Source of the DNA: Tectiglobus diatomicola
Lineage (GTDB): Bacteria; Pseudomonadota; Alphaproteobacteria; Rhizobiales; Hyphomicrobiaceae
Direction: 5' to 3'
Length of the DNA: 64,000 nucleotides
Assembly (NCBI GenBank): GCA_039583345.1
Contig: JAZDSJ010000008.1
Location: forward strand, 6,771 to 70,770
Position 1 is the stretch's first letter. Every line of letters begins with the position of its first letter. The translations under genes were made by a program, and so were the position numbers. The notes under the pieces were generated by a model, which saw nothing but the letters and a program-made list of their open reading frames with translations, had not been told where the DNA came from and ran no database searches. Shown here piece after piece: positions 47,221 through 57,296 of this stretch.

Positions 47221-48267
47221 TCACGGTAACCATTTTTTTGGGGGATCATTGGACCCTTCACTAATAAGGTTTTTATGCTTAGAAAAAAGAATCGAAGTTG
47301 AAAGTGCTGATAATATATCACGCACTCCATCACAGGATATAGTTGAAACTTGCATAATGTTCATACCTATCGCATCGCGTAATGCAGCAGCTTTCTTAGT
47401 AATTTCTGCCTTGCTAACCAAATCACACTTTGAAAGAGCAACAATCTCATGTTTGGCCTTTAAATCTGCCTCATAGACTTCCAGCTCATTACGAATTATA
47501 TTATATGAACCTAATATGTCATTTTCCGTAATATCTATCAAATGCAGCAGCACCTGACAGCGTTCAATATGACCTAGAAATCGTGTGCCAAGACCAACGC
47601 CTTTGTTAGCTCCTTTAATCAAACCAGGAATGTCAGCTAGAACAAAATCATGCTCATCGAGACGTACTACACCTAAATTGGGCTGTAATGTAGTGAATGG
47701 GTAGTCTGCTATTTTAGGCCTAGCAGCCGACACCTTTGCCAGGAACGTTGACTTTCCAGAATTTGGCAAACCGACTAACCCAGCATCTGCAATCAATTTT
47801 AAACGCAACCAAACAGTTAACTCTTCGCCGGATAATCCGGAGTTTATACGACGTGGGGCCTGATTGATAGAAGATTTAAAGTGCGCGTTACCAAAGCCAC
47901 CGTTGCCACCCTTAGCAAGACGTGCTCTTTCGCCAGTCTTTTTTAAATCAGCTATAATGACTGTCTGGCCTTCATCGTATATCTGCGTTCCAGGCGGTAC
48001 TTTGATAACGCAATCGCCACCTCGAGCGCCTGTTCGATTTTTACCCATACCTGAACGGCCATTATCAGCTTTAAAGTGTTGTTGGTAACGATAATCAATG
48101 AGAGTATTTAGGTTATCAACACATTCTACCCAAACATCACCACCCTTACCACCATCGCCTCCGTCAGGGCCACCGTGCTCAATAAACTTCTCTCGGCGAA
48201 AAGACAAGCAACCATTCCCACCATTACCAGACTTAATATAAATCTTACATTGATCGAGAAACTTCAT
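47221..48267 (-). CDS. obgE: GTPase Obg/CgtA
   Basis: Ribosome-associated GTPase for 50S assembly and growth control, 348 residues. The glycine-rich Obg fold spans 1-158 (GNGGNGCLSFRREKFIEHGGPDGGDGG is cut by its repeats; GARGGDCVIKVPPGT), followed by G1 GLPNSGKST (166-174), the DIPGLIKGA segment, and SKCDL in place of NKxD. The tail is short and ends soon after the G domain. rplU and rpmA, which commonly precede obgE, are not found in the 523 bases upstream. Confidence 0.96.
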   Translation of the reverse strand: MKFLDQCKIYIKSGNGGNGCLSFRREKFIEHGGPDGGDGGKGGDVWVECVDNLNTLIDYRYQQHFKADNGRSGMGKNRTGARGGDCVIKVPPGTQIYDEGQTVIIADLKKTGERARLAKGGNGGFGNAHFKSSINQAPRRINSGLSGEELTVWLRLKLIADAGLVGLPNSGKSTFLAKVSAARPKIADYPFTTLQPNLGVVRLDEHDFVLADIPGLIKGANKGVGLGTRFLGHIERCQVLLHLIDITENDILGSYNIIRNELEVYEADLKAKHEIVALSKCDLVSKAEITKKAAALRDAIGMNIMQVSTISCDGVRDILSALSTSILFSKHKNLISEGSNDPPKKWLP

Positions 48268-48790
48268 CTAAATTTATCCTCTTGACAAAATTATGGACGA
48301 GAAAAATTGTTTGATTACACTAAGCTCTCCGAACTTTGTAAATGATTGCAAATCTTAGACTGCAAATGAATAGTATTACGTATAGTTACACTTTATTTAA
48401 AAAAGGCCCATTTAAGTAGATGAAGTATAAAAACAAAGAAACATATTTAATTGTGTAGTATCACCTTAACTCAATTTACTTTACGACTTGGCAAAATATT
48501 TATTCAATAATTAAGTTCTAGTACTAGCCCAAAAAACATTGATTTTCCTAGATCGAATAATGTTGACGAGACGTATTTATTTGATCTCACTAAATTCAAT
48601 ATTATGTAAATCAGATTGCTTTTCTTACATTAATTGTCTTGTAAAGTGCATTAATGCAACGGATTAAACTTTTCTCACAACTTATTTTTAAGTGTAAATT
48701 TCAGACACAACATAACAAAAAAGCTGAAATTATGTTATTGTATACGGTAAGTTTATTTTTATAAGCTAAACTAATGTCAGGAGTTTTATA
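48268..48790. other. Divergent AT-rich spacer
   Basis: About 523 bases between outward-facing obgE and the TPR-like gene. No trace of rplU-rpmA recognised. CAGGAG at 48778-48783 is the ribosome site of the rightward gene. Confidence 0.5.
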
Positions 48791-49279
48791 TTGCTTTCCA
48801 ATCTTCATGCTGTACATAACTCTAATACGAACAAAGTTGCAATGCAGTTTTTAGCAAAAGCAACAACAGCTAAGTCAAAGCCAGATGCAGCAGAAAAGTT
48901 TCTTCAACAAGCACTTCACTTGGCTCCCTACAACTTAAGTGTGCGCTTGGGTGCCTATCGTTTTTATTTTTATAACCACCGTTATGCTGATGCCCTGCCG
49001 CATGCGGAATTTATAATTGTACATTATGCGCGCCAGTTAAACATCCCAATCAATTGGCGCACCGTACGTCTCGAGGACAGCGATTTTACACTAATTGGAA
49101 ACACTCCTGGTACTTATCTTCAGGCACTGCTTGCATGGGGTTACTGCAACATTAGACTAGGGAATACGTTTCTAGGCCGTCAAGCTATTGCTAAAGTTGT
49201 TGAAATTGATCCAAGTGACCGCTTTAATGCAAAAGCAATTCTAGACATTTTAGAGCATAATTCCACTGATTTACCCTAA
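48791..49279 (+). CDS. Small TPR-like protein, unassigned
   Basis: A 162-residue protein that I cannot name. It has TPR-like helix pairs (DAAEKFLQQALHLAPYNLSVRLGAYRFYFYNHRYADAL in part, and GYCNIRLGNTFLGRQAIAKVVEIDPSDRFNAKAIL in part). There is no signal peptide or membrane span. The start is TTG 48791, supported by CAGGAG seven bases upstream; the first internal ATG (48842) would drop 17 residues. It resembles short hypothetical TPR proteins found in alphaproteobacteria. It is alone between obgE and the TRAP genes, so context gives no function. Confidence 0.65.
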   Translation: MLSNLHAVHNSNTNKVAMQFLAKATTAKSKPDAAEKFLQQALHLAPYNLSVRLGAYRFYFYNHRYADALPHAEFIIVHYARQLNIPINWRTVRLEDSDFTLIGNTPGTYLQALLAWGYCNIRLGNTFLGRQAIAKVVEIDPSDRFNAKAILDILEHNSTDLP

Positions 49280-49852
49280 AGCAATTACACACTTCCAACA
49301 TAATTATTCTTAAGATTCTGCGAAATTCTAATTTTATAAATCTTCCCAACATTAACATCGAGTTTGATTGTTGTGGTTATTATTTTACTACATGCTTTAT
49401 CCAAGTACACCAAACAATATGAGCTAGTTTTCAAGATCTGACTAGATAATTTTAGTTACATGGAAGTTATTGCCGATTTAGATATAGAAGCTTATTTCAC
49501 ATGTTTCATAAACTTCGCAGCTTAAAAAAATTTGAGCTAAACAATTAGCTTAATGGTAGCAGTATTTAATTATTTATATACAAAGTTAAAAATCAGAGGC
49601 TTTAACATAAGACCTGATTTAAGATAAAGATCTGGCATTTAGTATTCGTGATGAGACTTTACCTGATTACCTTAATAATGTGTCAGTACGAGATCTCATT
49701 TAATTTGGAATAATACCTGGGTCTCGGCTTATTAAAGTAAATTCAGCTACGCGAAACGTTACTTTAAACTAAACAATTTTATTTAACACATATATATTCA
49801 ATAATTAATTAAATAAATGAAACTAATATTAACTAAAGTTAACTGATTTTTA
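49280..49852. other. Convergent AT-rich spacer
   Basis: About 573 bases between the end of the TPR-like gene and the end of dctM. No remnant or terminator with a proper T-run recognised. Confidence 0.5.
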
Positions 49853-52504
49853 TTAAAAATACAAAGAAATATCTCGGTGTTCAGATCTACACAAAGCAAC
49901 ATTCAACGCAGCTTCACGGGGAAGACGCACTTGTTGACGTAGACCCATGTTTCCACGAATTAATTCTTCATAATTGATCAAATCTGGCAACAGATTAATT
50001 GAAGCTTTCTGTCGCCAAGAAAGTTGCATATCATACTTATTGGCGACCTCATTAACAGCTCTCTGTAGTTTAACCCAATTCACAACATTACGATTTAAAC
50101 CCTTTCGTATCTTCAAAAGCGCATAGCGCAGATCGCTAACGCCCCCAACACGTTGTACTAAAGGTAAGAGCGCGTTAATTTTACTTGTAGCGCTGACTTG
50201 GTCTTTCCAACCTATAAAGTCAACAAGATCTTTGAAATCTTGATCAAGAGCCCTAAATGAATTCGTAGTGTCAAGAATTTTTATAATCTCTGAAACTCCA
50301 GTATACGCCCTGTCGACTATGCGACGGTATTCTTGACGCGCTTGAAATGCCGATTTCTGTAACTTGACAAACTCTTCATTCTCTTTTTTCCAATTATGGG
50401 GAATTAATTTTTGTGTCGAGACTAGCTGTTTCCGCAACTCAACAATATTCTCATTGATTTGTATAGTACGGCGTTCATCAAATAATGAGTTTTCTTTATA
50501 AAGTGTAAGGCTTTTAATTTTTTTACGAAGTTTCCGTATTTGTTTTTGTATGGAGCGGACCTTTGTGTGCAGAGGGCGATAGGTTTTAGATTTGTCACGA
50601 ACAAGTGCCTCCTTCCCATGAATTGTGTGAAGTATATGAAAGACTGTTCTAGCAGAGGCAAAAGAACGATTTAAGGTCCTAGAAATGTCATCAGGCAGTT
50701 CACTAATATCAAGATTTACAGCGGTATCTATAGCCGCGCGCAGCTTTGATTGATTTTGAGAATATTGAGCGAACACATATTCCTCAAGACAGTACTGCAA
50801 AGCAGGATTTCTGGGTGGTGGAGCTTTATCTGAAATAAGAAGATTGCGACTTGGTAGATAATTTACCAGTAGAGGAAAGCTGCCAACAGTTGCAAGGGCT
50901 AGAATTTGTAAAATGATAAAAGGGATAACACCTTTATAAATTTCAACTGTACGGAAGATGGCCGGCGCAATACCGCGAAGATAGAATAAAGCAAATCCGA
51001 ATGGTGGTGTCAGAAACGAGGTTTGTATATTCATGCCAATCATTACTCCAAGCCATACAGCAGTCACATTGGCCTTAGGATCCATAAGCAAAATAGGAGC
51101 GACAATTGGAACAATAACTACAGCTATCTCTATAAAATCTAAGAAAAAGCCAAGAATAAAAATTATAAGCATCACAATAATGAACTGTGACCAAAAACCA
51201 CCAGGCAAGCCAACCAGCAAATCACGAACTAATTCTTCACCGCCAAAGGCACGGAAAGCAGCAGTTAGCATTGCAGCTCCGAGCAATATAATAAAAACCA
51301 TTGACGTTGTTTTTGTTGCTTCAATCATTACTTCTGTCAAAGTATTATCAGTATTATAAGTTCGCCATCCACTCCAGATTAACCCTAACAAAAAAGCTCC
51401 TACAGCAATCAGTGCCATTATAACAACGAGAACATCACTACTTGATTTAGTGTTTTTTACATTTATCTCAAAAATACTACTAAGAGTAAGAATTACGCCG
51501 AGTGAAACTAAAGTTAGAATTGCTGGATAAAACGCATTCGATTGCTTAATGCGCAAGCGATACCCAGCCATAACAACAGCACCAGCTGCACCTATGGCTC
51601 CAGCCTGGTTCACAGTTGCAACACCAGTAATAATTGAACCAAGAACTATGAAAATCAGCGCTAACGGTGGCAAAAGAGTTAAGCCTACTCGCAGATAAAA
51701 ATAACGATCTACTTTACAGCTTATGGGAACAGATGGTGCTAAGTTTGGCCGATGTATACCAATAATCAAGACGTAAATCATGTAAAGGGCTACCAAAACA
51801 ACGCCCGGAATAAGCGCGCCCAAGAACATTTCTCCTGCACTAGTCGAAGTAACAGCAAAAGCTGAAGGCATTATAAAATTGCCTGTTACTTCCTTATATA
51901 AAGCCTGGCGTGCCGTACCTGCTTTATCAACTGCACTGGCCAACTGATCGGCTAAGATAATTAAAACGATTGATGGTGGGATTATCTGGCCGAGTGTCCC
52001 AGATGCTGCAATGCTACCCGTTGCAAGCCGATGTGAATAATTATTTTGTGACATTGCCGGAAGCGATATCAAACCCATTGCAACTACAGTTGCACCTAAA
52101 ATTCCTGTGGTTGCGGCTAGTAATGCACCAACAAAAATAACAGATATGCCCAATCCTCCTGGTATAGGGCCAAAAAGTTGTGCCATAGCAATTAGCAGAT
52201 CCTCAGCGATCTTAGATCTTTGCAACATCATGCCCATGAATACAAACAGAGGAATAGCTATGAGCGTATCACGTTCAACTTCCCAGTATATACCACGCAA
52301 ATTTGTCACACCCGAGCTTAACCACTCGGTCGGTCCGCCATGAGCAAAGTAATAGTCTACGTTTCCAGTTAAAATATACCCACAGATAGCAGCTATAAGT
52401 ACAGAAAGAATTGCAGAGCCAGGCAATGCAAATGCTACTGGATAACCGGATATTAAAACAGCTGCCATTAATCCAACAAGGACTAATAGAAAAAGTAGTT
52501 CCAT
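49853..52504 (-). CDS. TRAP transporter large permease with long C-terminal helical extension
   Basis: DctM-type subunit of a tripartite sodium-coupled uptake system, 883 residues. Residues 1 to about 560 form the multi-span permease of the mannitol/chloroaromatic-type family (COG4664): VAFALPGSAILS, FVFMGMMLQRS, ATTGILGATVVAMGLISLPAM, LGQIIPPSIVLIILADQ, GFFLDFIEIAVVIVPI and TSFLTPPFGFALFYLRG. The final 320 or so residues contain no membrane span and are charged and helical, with a coiled-coil core (VRSIQKQIRKLRKKIKSL). Normal DctM proteins stop near 430-450. Gene order on the minus strand is dctP, dctQ, dctM, with 75 bases to dctQ. Confidence 0.9.
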   Translation of the reverse strand: MELLFLLVLVGLMAAVLISGYPVAFALPGSAILSVLIAAICGYILTGNVDYYFAHGGPTEWLSSGVTNLRGIYWEVERDTLIAIPLFVFMGMMLQRSKIAEDLLIAMAQLFGPIPGGLGISVIFVGALLAATTGILGATVVAMGLISLPAMSQNNYSHRLATGSIAASGTLGQIIPPSIVLIILADQLASAVDKAGTARQALYKEVTGNFIMPSAFAVTSTSAGEMFLGALIPGVVLVALYMIYVLIIGIHRPNLAPSVPISCKVDRYFYLRVGLTLLPPLALIFIVLGSIITGVATVNQAGAIGAAGAVVMAGYRLRIKQSNAFYPAILTLVSLGVILTLSSIFEINVKNTKSSSDVLVVIMALIAVGAFLLGLIWSGWRTYNTDNTLTEVMIEATKTTSMVFIILLGAAMLTAAFRAFGGEELVRDLLVGLPGGFWSQFIIVMLIIFILGFFLDFIEIAVVIVPIVAPILLMDPKANVTAVWLGVMIGMNIQTSFLTPPFGFALFYLRGIAPAIFRTVEIYKGVIPFIILQILALATVGSFPLLVNYLPSRNLLISDKAPPPRNPALQYCLEEYVFAQYSQNQSKLRAAIDTAVNLDISELPDDISRTLNRSFASARTVFHILHTIHGKEALVRDKSKTYRPLHTKVRSIQKQIRKLRKKIKSLTLYKENSLFDERRTIQINENIVELRKQLVSTQKLIPHNWKKENEEFVKLQKSAFQARQEYRRIVDRAYTGVSEIIKILDTTNSFRALDQDFKDLVDFIGWKDQVSATSKINALLPLVQRVGGVSDLRYALLKIRKGLNRNVVNWVKLQRAVNEVANKYDMQLSWRQKASINLLPDLINYEELIRGNMGLRQQVRLPREAALNVALCRSEHRDISLYF

Positions 52505-52579
52505 AATTGTTGCCGTTCACTTTGCTATTTGCCTTTACAGCCAGGTATAAGCCTTACTATAAAATTCCTATATAGGCTC

Positions 52580-53608
52580 TTATGCTTCGCATTCATTGTA
52601 GTATTTAGCAGCATTTTCAAGCAAAGAACTTACAAACTGTAACATCATGCTGACTGCAAAAATTAACAAAAAGCCAGCCATTAAGTACTTTACGTACATC
52701 CCATAACCTGACTGAGAGACCTCAAATCCTAAAAGGGGCGCGATTAGAATAGAGGATTTAGTCCACATTCCTATTAACAAGATTGTCCAGCAGAACAACA
52801 TGCCAAGTAAGACAGAACCAATAGCGTTAATTTTGCTGCGAGTATTTTGTGAGAGAGTACAGTACAAAACGTCGACACGAACATGTTGGTCCATACGTAA
52901 TGTATAAGCAGATGCAAATAAGAACATTGCAGCATACCAAAAGCGTACTAAATCACCCATGAAAGCTTGTTCATAAGAAAATACGAAACGTGTAATTACA
53001 ATAAACAGTTCGGCAGAAACAACAAGCAATGCGAGCCACCCAAAATCTGTCTTTGTTCGCCTTGAGGCAATAAATACACCGACAGCACAAAGAGGTATAT
53101 GAATATAAGTTGCCCGGATGTAAGATTGTGCCATAGCTTTGGTTAAATCTACTCCAACAAAATACTCAAGAAATCCCTCTACTCTTAAAAAAGAAATAAT
53201 AGCATCGACTAATCCCACCAGCAAGACTGACCAGAATGCAGATCGTGTAATGAACGCTGAAATTTGATTTAAAAGTTCACTATCTGAATGCATTGTACGC
53301 TTTTCTGAAGTTAGAATGACGAATAACACAGCAGCCATAACGGCAATTATGTAAAAAGCAAACTGTAAAATTGACAGCTCATCAAATTCTGAATTTTTAA
53401 ACAACTGTAATGCTGTAGGCCAACCTTTCCAAAAAGACAAATAGCAGTTAAGTAGATAAGTAGTCATTAATGCAACAACCGACCAAGCAAAACATCTCAA
53501 AGACAACTTAAAGCCTATACGCATATCTGGTTTAATAGCTGTAGGCTGTACACGTATTCTGTGTAGCGTCAAAGGTAGTGATGTAGGAGTTATTTTTTTT
53601 TGCAGCAT
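52580..53608 (-). CDS. TRAP transporter small permease DctQ-type, enlarged
   Basis: A 342-residue membrane subunit of the TRAP transporter. About seven hydrophobic segments are visible; the DctQ core lies in the C-terminal half, with RMDQHVRVDVLY (the conserved basic/acidic loop) and two following spans. Standard DctQ subunits have four spans in 160-200 residues, so this belongs to the enlarged form (COG4665-like) that pairs with extended permeases. Located between dctP and dctM on the same strand. Confidence 0.82.
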   Translation of the reverse strand: MLQKKITPTSLPLTLHRIRVQPTAIKPDMRIGFKLSLRCFAWSVVALMTTYLLNCYLSFWKGWPTALQLFKNSEFDELSILQFAFYIIAVMAAVLFVILTSEKRTMHSDSELLNQISAFITRSAFWSVLLVGLVDAIISFLRVEGFLEYFVGVDLTKAMAQSYIRATYIHIPLCAVGVFIASRRTKTDFGWLALLVVSAELFIVITRFVFSYEQAFMGDLVRFWYAAMFLFASAYTLRMDQHVRVDVLYCTLSQNTRSKINAIGSVLLGMLFCWTILLIGMWTKSSILIAPLLGFEVSQSGYGMYVKYLMAGFLLIFAVSMMLQFVSSLLENAAKYYNECEA

Positions 53609-53963
53609 AGTGTTAATAGAGATCCTACGAGGATGTTTAATGCACCTATCTTACCAAAACACAATTACAACAGTTTGTTTGTATATCTTAATTAAAAATA
53701 TCCAAAAAATTGTTCCTTAATGTCCAATTTACATTTATCGTAATATGCATATAGTGTTTAATTATCAGTAAAATATAACTAAATTTTTTAATCAACTTTA
53801 TTAGTTGTAGTTTTTTTGTCAAAGAGGATAATTTAGGGATTCTTCATATATAACTTCTTAATAAAGTGCAAAGAAACAGCTTTGAGCTAAACCAAAATTT
53901 ATGCAACATTTTAAAAGATTAGAAACAGACTTTATCGTAATCAAAACTTACGTATATAAGGAT
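53609..53963. other. Spacer inside the TRAP operon
   Basis: About 355 AT-rich bases between dctP and dctQ. Wide intra-operon spacing after the binding-protein gene is common where that gene is expressed at higher level, but I see no clear attenuating hairpin here. Confidence 0.5.
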
Positions 53964-55064
53964 TTACAGTTGCAGACCTAAAATACGATTTCGTTGCACA
54001 GAATATGCTATTTCTGAAATATTTTGCCAACTACCGATTTTTTTTAAAGCTGTGAAAAAATGGTCATGAACTTTCTTTGAGAAAGCATTATAGTCACGAA
54101 CTTCTTCAATAACTTCAGTTGCGGCCTCAGCCAAAGCGTCATAAATGTCATCGTCGAAGGACTTCAAAATGATGCCATTTTCGTTAATCATTTTTGCTAG
54201 ATATTTACCATTTTTAGCCTGTGCTTCCTCATACTGAGACGCATTTTCCTCCATCGCTGCTGCTGTAATGATGTTTTGTTCCCACTTTGAAAGACTCGAC
54301 CACCATTTCTTATTCATTCCAAGTGACAGCATACTGCTTGGTTCGTGCATACCGGACCAATAATAGAATTTAGCAGCCTCATAGAATTTCATGAAGTAAT
54401 CGTTGTAAGGGCCAATCCACTCGGTGGCATCAATGGCACCACTCATTAAGTTCTCAAATATCTGATTACCTGGCAGAGAGACAGGAGATGCACCCAGTTT
54501 TGCCATGACATCACCACCTAAACCAGGAATACGCATTTTAAGGCCCTTGAGATCATCAACGGTTAAAATCTCTTTGTTGAACCACCCACCCATCTGTGTA
54601 CCAGTAGCCCCACATGGTAGAGCTTTCAGCCCGAACTGATCAGAGAGCTCATCCCATAATTCCTGACCTCCACCAAACTTTAGCCAGGCATTTCTTTCCG
54701 TCACAGTCATGCCAAATGGTACTGTAGTGAAGAAAGCCAAAGCAGGATTTTTACCTTTCCAATAATATTCTGCACTTGAATAAGCTTGTGAATTTCCAGC
54801 AGCAACATCATCAAACACGTCAAAGGCACCAACCTTCTCGCCTGCTGCATAATAGGTTGTTTTAATTCGACCTTCTGAGAGCTCAGTAACACGGGATGCA
54901 AAGCGTTGCGCGGAAATACCAATCCCAGGAAAGTCACGCGGCCAAGTTGACACAATCGTCATCTCTTTGACACCTTTTGCAATCGCAGGTGAACATACAG
55001 ATGCTACTATGGCGCTGGAAGCTACAACGCCACCAGCATGCTGGAGAAATTTTCTACGTTTCAT
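53964..55064 (-). CDS. TRAP transporter solute-binding protein, TakP-like
   Basis: Periplasmic binding subunit, 366 residues. The N-terminus MKRRKFLQHAGG with a hydrophobic stretch to SPAIA is a Tat-type signal. The mature part has the DctP fold with QMGGWFNKEILTVDDLKGLKMRIPG, ALPCGATGTQMG and AIDATEWIGPYND, which closely follow Rhodobacter TakP, a binder of 2-oxo monocarboxylates such as pyruvate; the Arg of KMRIPG and the Trp of TEW are the usual ligand contacts. Family COG4663. A 2-oxoacid substrate is inferred. First gene of the dctPQM operon. Confidence 0.9.
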   Translation of the reverse strand: MKRRKFLQHAGGVVASSAIVASVCSPAIAKGVKEMTIVSTWPRDFPGIGISAQRFASRVTELSEGRIKTTYYAAGEKVGAFDVFDDVAAGNSQAYSSAEYYWKGKNPALAFFTTVPFGMTVTERNAWLKFGGGQELWDELSDQFGLKALPCGATGTQMGGWFNKEILTVDDLKGLKMRIPGLGGDVMAKLGASPVSLPGNQIFENLMSGAIDATEWIGPYNDYFMKFYEAAKFYYWSGMHEPSSMLSLGMNKKWWSSLSKWEQNIITAAAMEENASQYEEAQAKNGKYLAKMINENGIILKSFDDDIYDALAEAATEVIEEVRDYNAFSKKVHDHFFTALKKIGSWQNISEIAYSVQRNRILGLQL

Positions 55065-55482
55065 TTAGATGATCTCCATCTCGTATTTTATCACCGTTGC
55101 ATGTTTGCACCTATTATCACCTATTGAATTAATTCGCATGCGACAGGAAACGTTTTACAAAGATCTCTTAAAATATTCATAATCTTAAATGCGAGCAGAA
55201 AGTTTAGCCTAATTCTACTCTCAAATGTAAATTACAAACAAAAGAAAACATTACAATAATAGTCAAAGTCATTACGCTTGGATTGGAACCTACTGTAGGC
55301 TCAAGTCATAGCGAATAGGCTAAGGGAACAAAAGGGTGCATGAACAGGCCGAATGGATAATGCCATATTAATATGATGATGTTAAGCATAGCAACATTAA
55401 TAAAATAATATATCTTAAATTTCGTCTAAGTTGTCTAAGTTAACGATAACCAATTATAATACTTCAAGAAATATCTCATGAT
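55065..55482. other. AT-rich spacer upstream of dctP
   Basis: About 418 bases. Contains a 12-base palindrome CATATTAATATG (55364-55375) and a direct repeat TCTAAGTT x2 (around 55424-55440). The dctP promoter should be within. No tRNA or coding remnant that I can support. Confidence 0.5.
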
Positions 55483-56208
55483 TTACTGTGTATTTATTCT
55501 AAAGCCAGACTTTATTGAATCTTTATAAAATGCTTCAACAGTCTCTTGCGAAAATACGTTAAGATCTTTTGATACGAGTACAAGCCTATCAATAAAATTA
55601 TTTGGCACTGTTATTATGTGACAGCCAACATCGTTGGCTTGGAAAATATTTAATGGTTCACGCGCCGAAGCCCAAAGTAATTTGGCTTTCGGTCTAACCT
55701 TAAGAATTTCAATGCACTCTTTTAGAATAGGAATAGGATCTGTTCCTGTATCTGCAATTCGACCAGCAAAAACTGAAACCAATGAGGCCGAATCCGGAGC
55801 CAGTGAATCGGAAATCATTTTAACCTGTTCAGGCGTGAAGACTGCCGTTATATTTAGAGACACGCCTTCGTTTGATAATGTAGCTATAACATCACCAGAA
55901 AAATCGCCTTTAGTATTAATTACTGGTACTTTTGCGTTTACATTTGCCCCCCAACTTGCAATTCGACGACCCTGCAAAATCATTTCATCAAAATCATCTG
56001 AAAGAACTTCAAAGGATATGGGCTTGTTTGGAACCACTGCTAGGATCCGGCGCGCGAAATCTTCATAATTTTTTTCACCTGTCTTAGATATCAAAGATGG
56101 ATTAGTTGTGAAACCCTGAACTAAAGGATGTTTTGACATAGCAATAATACCATCAAGTTCAGCGCCATCAGCAAAAATTTGAACTTTCAAATCTTCAATG
56201 TTTCTCAT
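55483..56208 (-). CDS. Transaldolase (TalC/fructose-6-phosphate aldolase family)
   Basis: A 241-residue class I aldolase of the transaldolase family, linking pentose phosphates and glycolysis. FADGAELDG (12-20) supplies the catalytic Asp, FTTNPSLI (33-40) is invariant, and Lys93 in NVNAKVPV is the Schiff-base lysine. SLNITAVFTPEQ and SVFAGRIADTGTDP also fit. This short type with FADGAEL is common in alphaproteobacteria. Transaldolase versus aldolase activity cannot be separated by eye. Confidence 0.87.
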   Translation of the reverse strand: MRNIEDLKVQIFADGAELDGIIAMSKHPLVQGFTTNPSLISKTGEKNYEDFARRILAVVPNKPISFEVLSDDFDEMILQGRRIASWGANVNAKVPVINTKGDFSGDVIATLSNEGVSLNITAVFTPEQVKMISDSLAPDSASLVSVFAGRIADTGTDPIPILKECIEILKVRPKAKLLWASAREPLNIFQANDVGCHIITVPNNFIDRLVLVSKDLNVFSQETVEAFYKDSIKSGFRINTQ

Positions 56209-56371
56209 ATTTAACTCTATTTATAAATTAAACATTGATCAAGAAATTAGAACACACATATAAGCAACACAAAGCTTATGCAGATTTAATGCCTTTAATT
56301 ACTCAACTCAATATAAAATCTATCATGTTTATAACCTCAGATTAGGAACACAAACTTATTTATATCTTATA

Positions 56372-57247
56372 TTATTTCACCATAATGATGGTAGACCAAG
56401 CATCAATTTGAAGATGCTTTAATAAGCGTAATCCGTGACTATTGTATTGAGCTATCACTTGACGTGCCTGACTGTAAAGAATACCAGATAACACTAGATT
56501 ACCTCCTCTTTGCAACGCTGGTGCAATGTCGCGTGCCATCTGTATTAGCGAACTGGCTAAAATATTAGCTACTATAAGATTAAATGGTTGAGCCTGACGA
56601 ATAGACTTATCTTGTAGAGCAAGCGATGTAGCAAACATCAAACGCCCATTTGTAATAGATAGACTTCCATTTATTGCAGCATTAGCTTTAGCTACATCTA
56701 TTGAGTTGCTATCAAAATCCGTTCCCAAAATATGAGCCTGTGGCATCGCTCGTCTCAAAGCCAACGCCAAGATCCCAGATCCCGTTCCTAGATCAAGAAT
56801 TTTCTTGAACTGTTTTCGCCTCGTTACATAATCAATAGCAATAAGGCATCCGTAAGTTGTTGCGTGATGGGCTGTCCCAAAAGCTTCGCCGGCATCGATT
56901 AAGATCCGTTTTGGCCCGCGACCGACTTTTTTTTTATCGTGGCTTCCGTAAATAGTATAACGACCAGCATATACCGGCGGCAAACCTGCTTGACTTAGAG
57001 CTACCCAATTCCGATCGTCAACCTTGGACAAAGACCAAGAAGGCACACAATAGCAGCTTGCTGCACACAGCCACAATGCGGCACTTTCGGCTTCTTTCTG
57101 TTGTTCAAAATAGCCTTCTACAAGCCAGCTTGTATTGTGTTCAAAAACTGAGATCGAATTTGCTGCAGGTTCGTAAATCTCACTTAAAAGGCCGAAAAAG
57201 TGATGTGCTACTGTCTGGTCATGCGTGTTGATTTCTAATTTAAACAT
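56372..57247 (-). CDS. prmA: Ribosomal protein L11 methyltransferase PrmA
   Basis: SAM enzyme that trimethylates ribosomal protein L11, 291 residues. The N-terminal L11-recognition domain is followed by IDAGEAFGTAHHATT (117-131), SAM motif DLGTGSGILALAL (152-164), and the catalytic-side motif VANILASSLIQMA. Length fits. Closely follows the DUF3754 gene on the same strand, with a 49-base gap, so the two may be co-transcribed. Confidence 0.94.
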   Translation of the reverse strand: MFKLEINTHDQTVAHHFFGLLSEIYEPAANSISVFEHNTSWLVEGYFEQQKEAESAALWLCAASCYCVPSWSLSKVDDRNWVALSQAGLPPVYAGRYTIYGSHDKKKVGRGPKRILIDAGEAFGTAHHATTYGCLIAIDYVTRRKQFKKILDLGTGSGILALALRRAMPQAHILGTDFDSNSIDVAKANAAINGSLSITNGRLMFATSLALQDKSIRQAQPFNLIVANILASSLIQMARDIAPALQRGGNLVLSGILYSQARQVIAQYNSHGLRLLKHLQIDAWSTIIMVK

Positions 57248-57296
57248 TTATGGTATCCATTTTAAAGGCATGACCCATCTCTTGATTAACATGTTT

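Noticed and set aside
55280..55340. Possible minus-strand tRNA T-arm at GGATTGGAACC
   Set aside because: The T-loop is not canonical and no matching acceptor, D or anticodon arms can be assembled.
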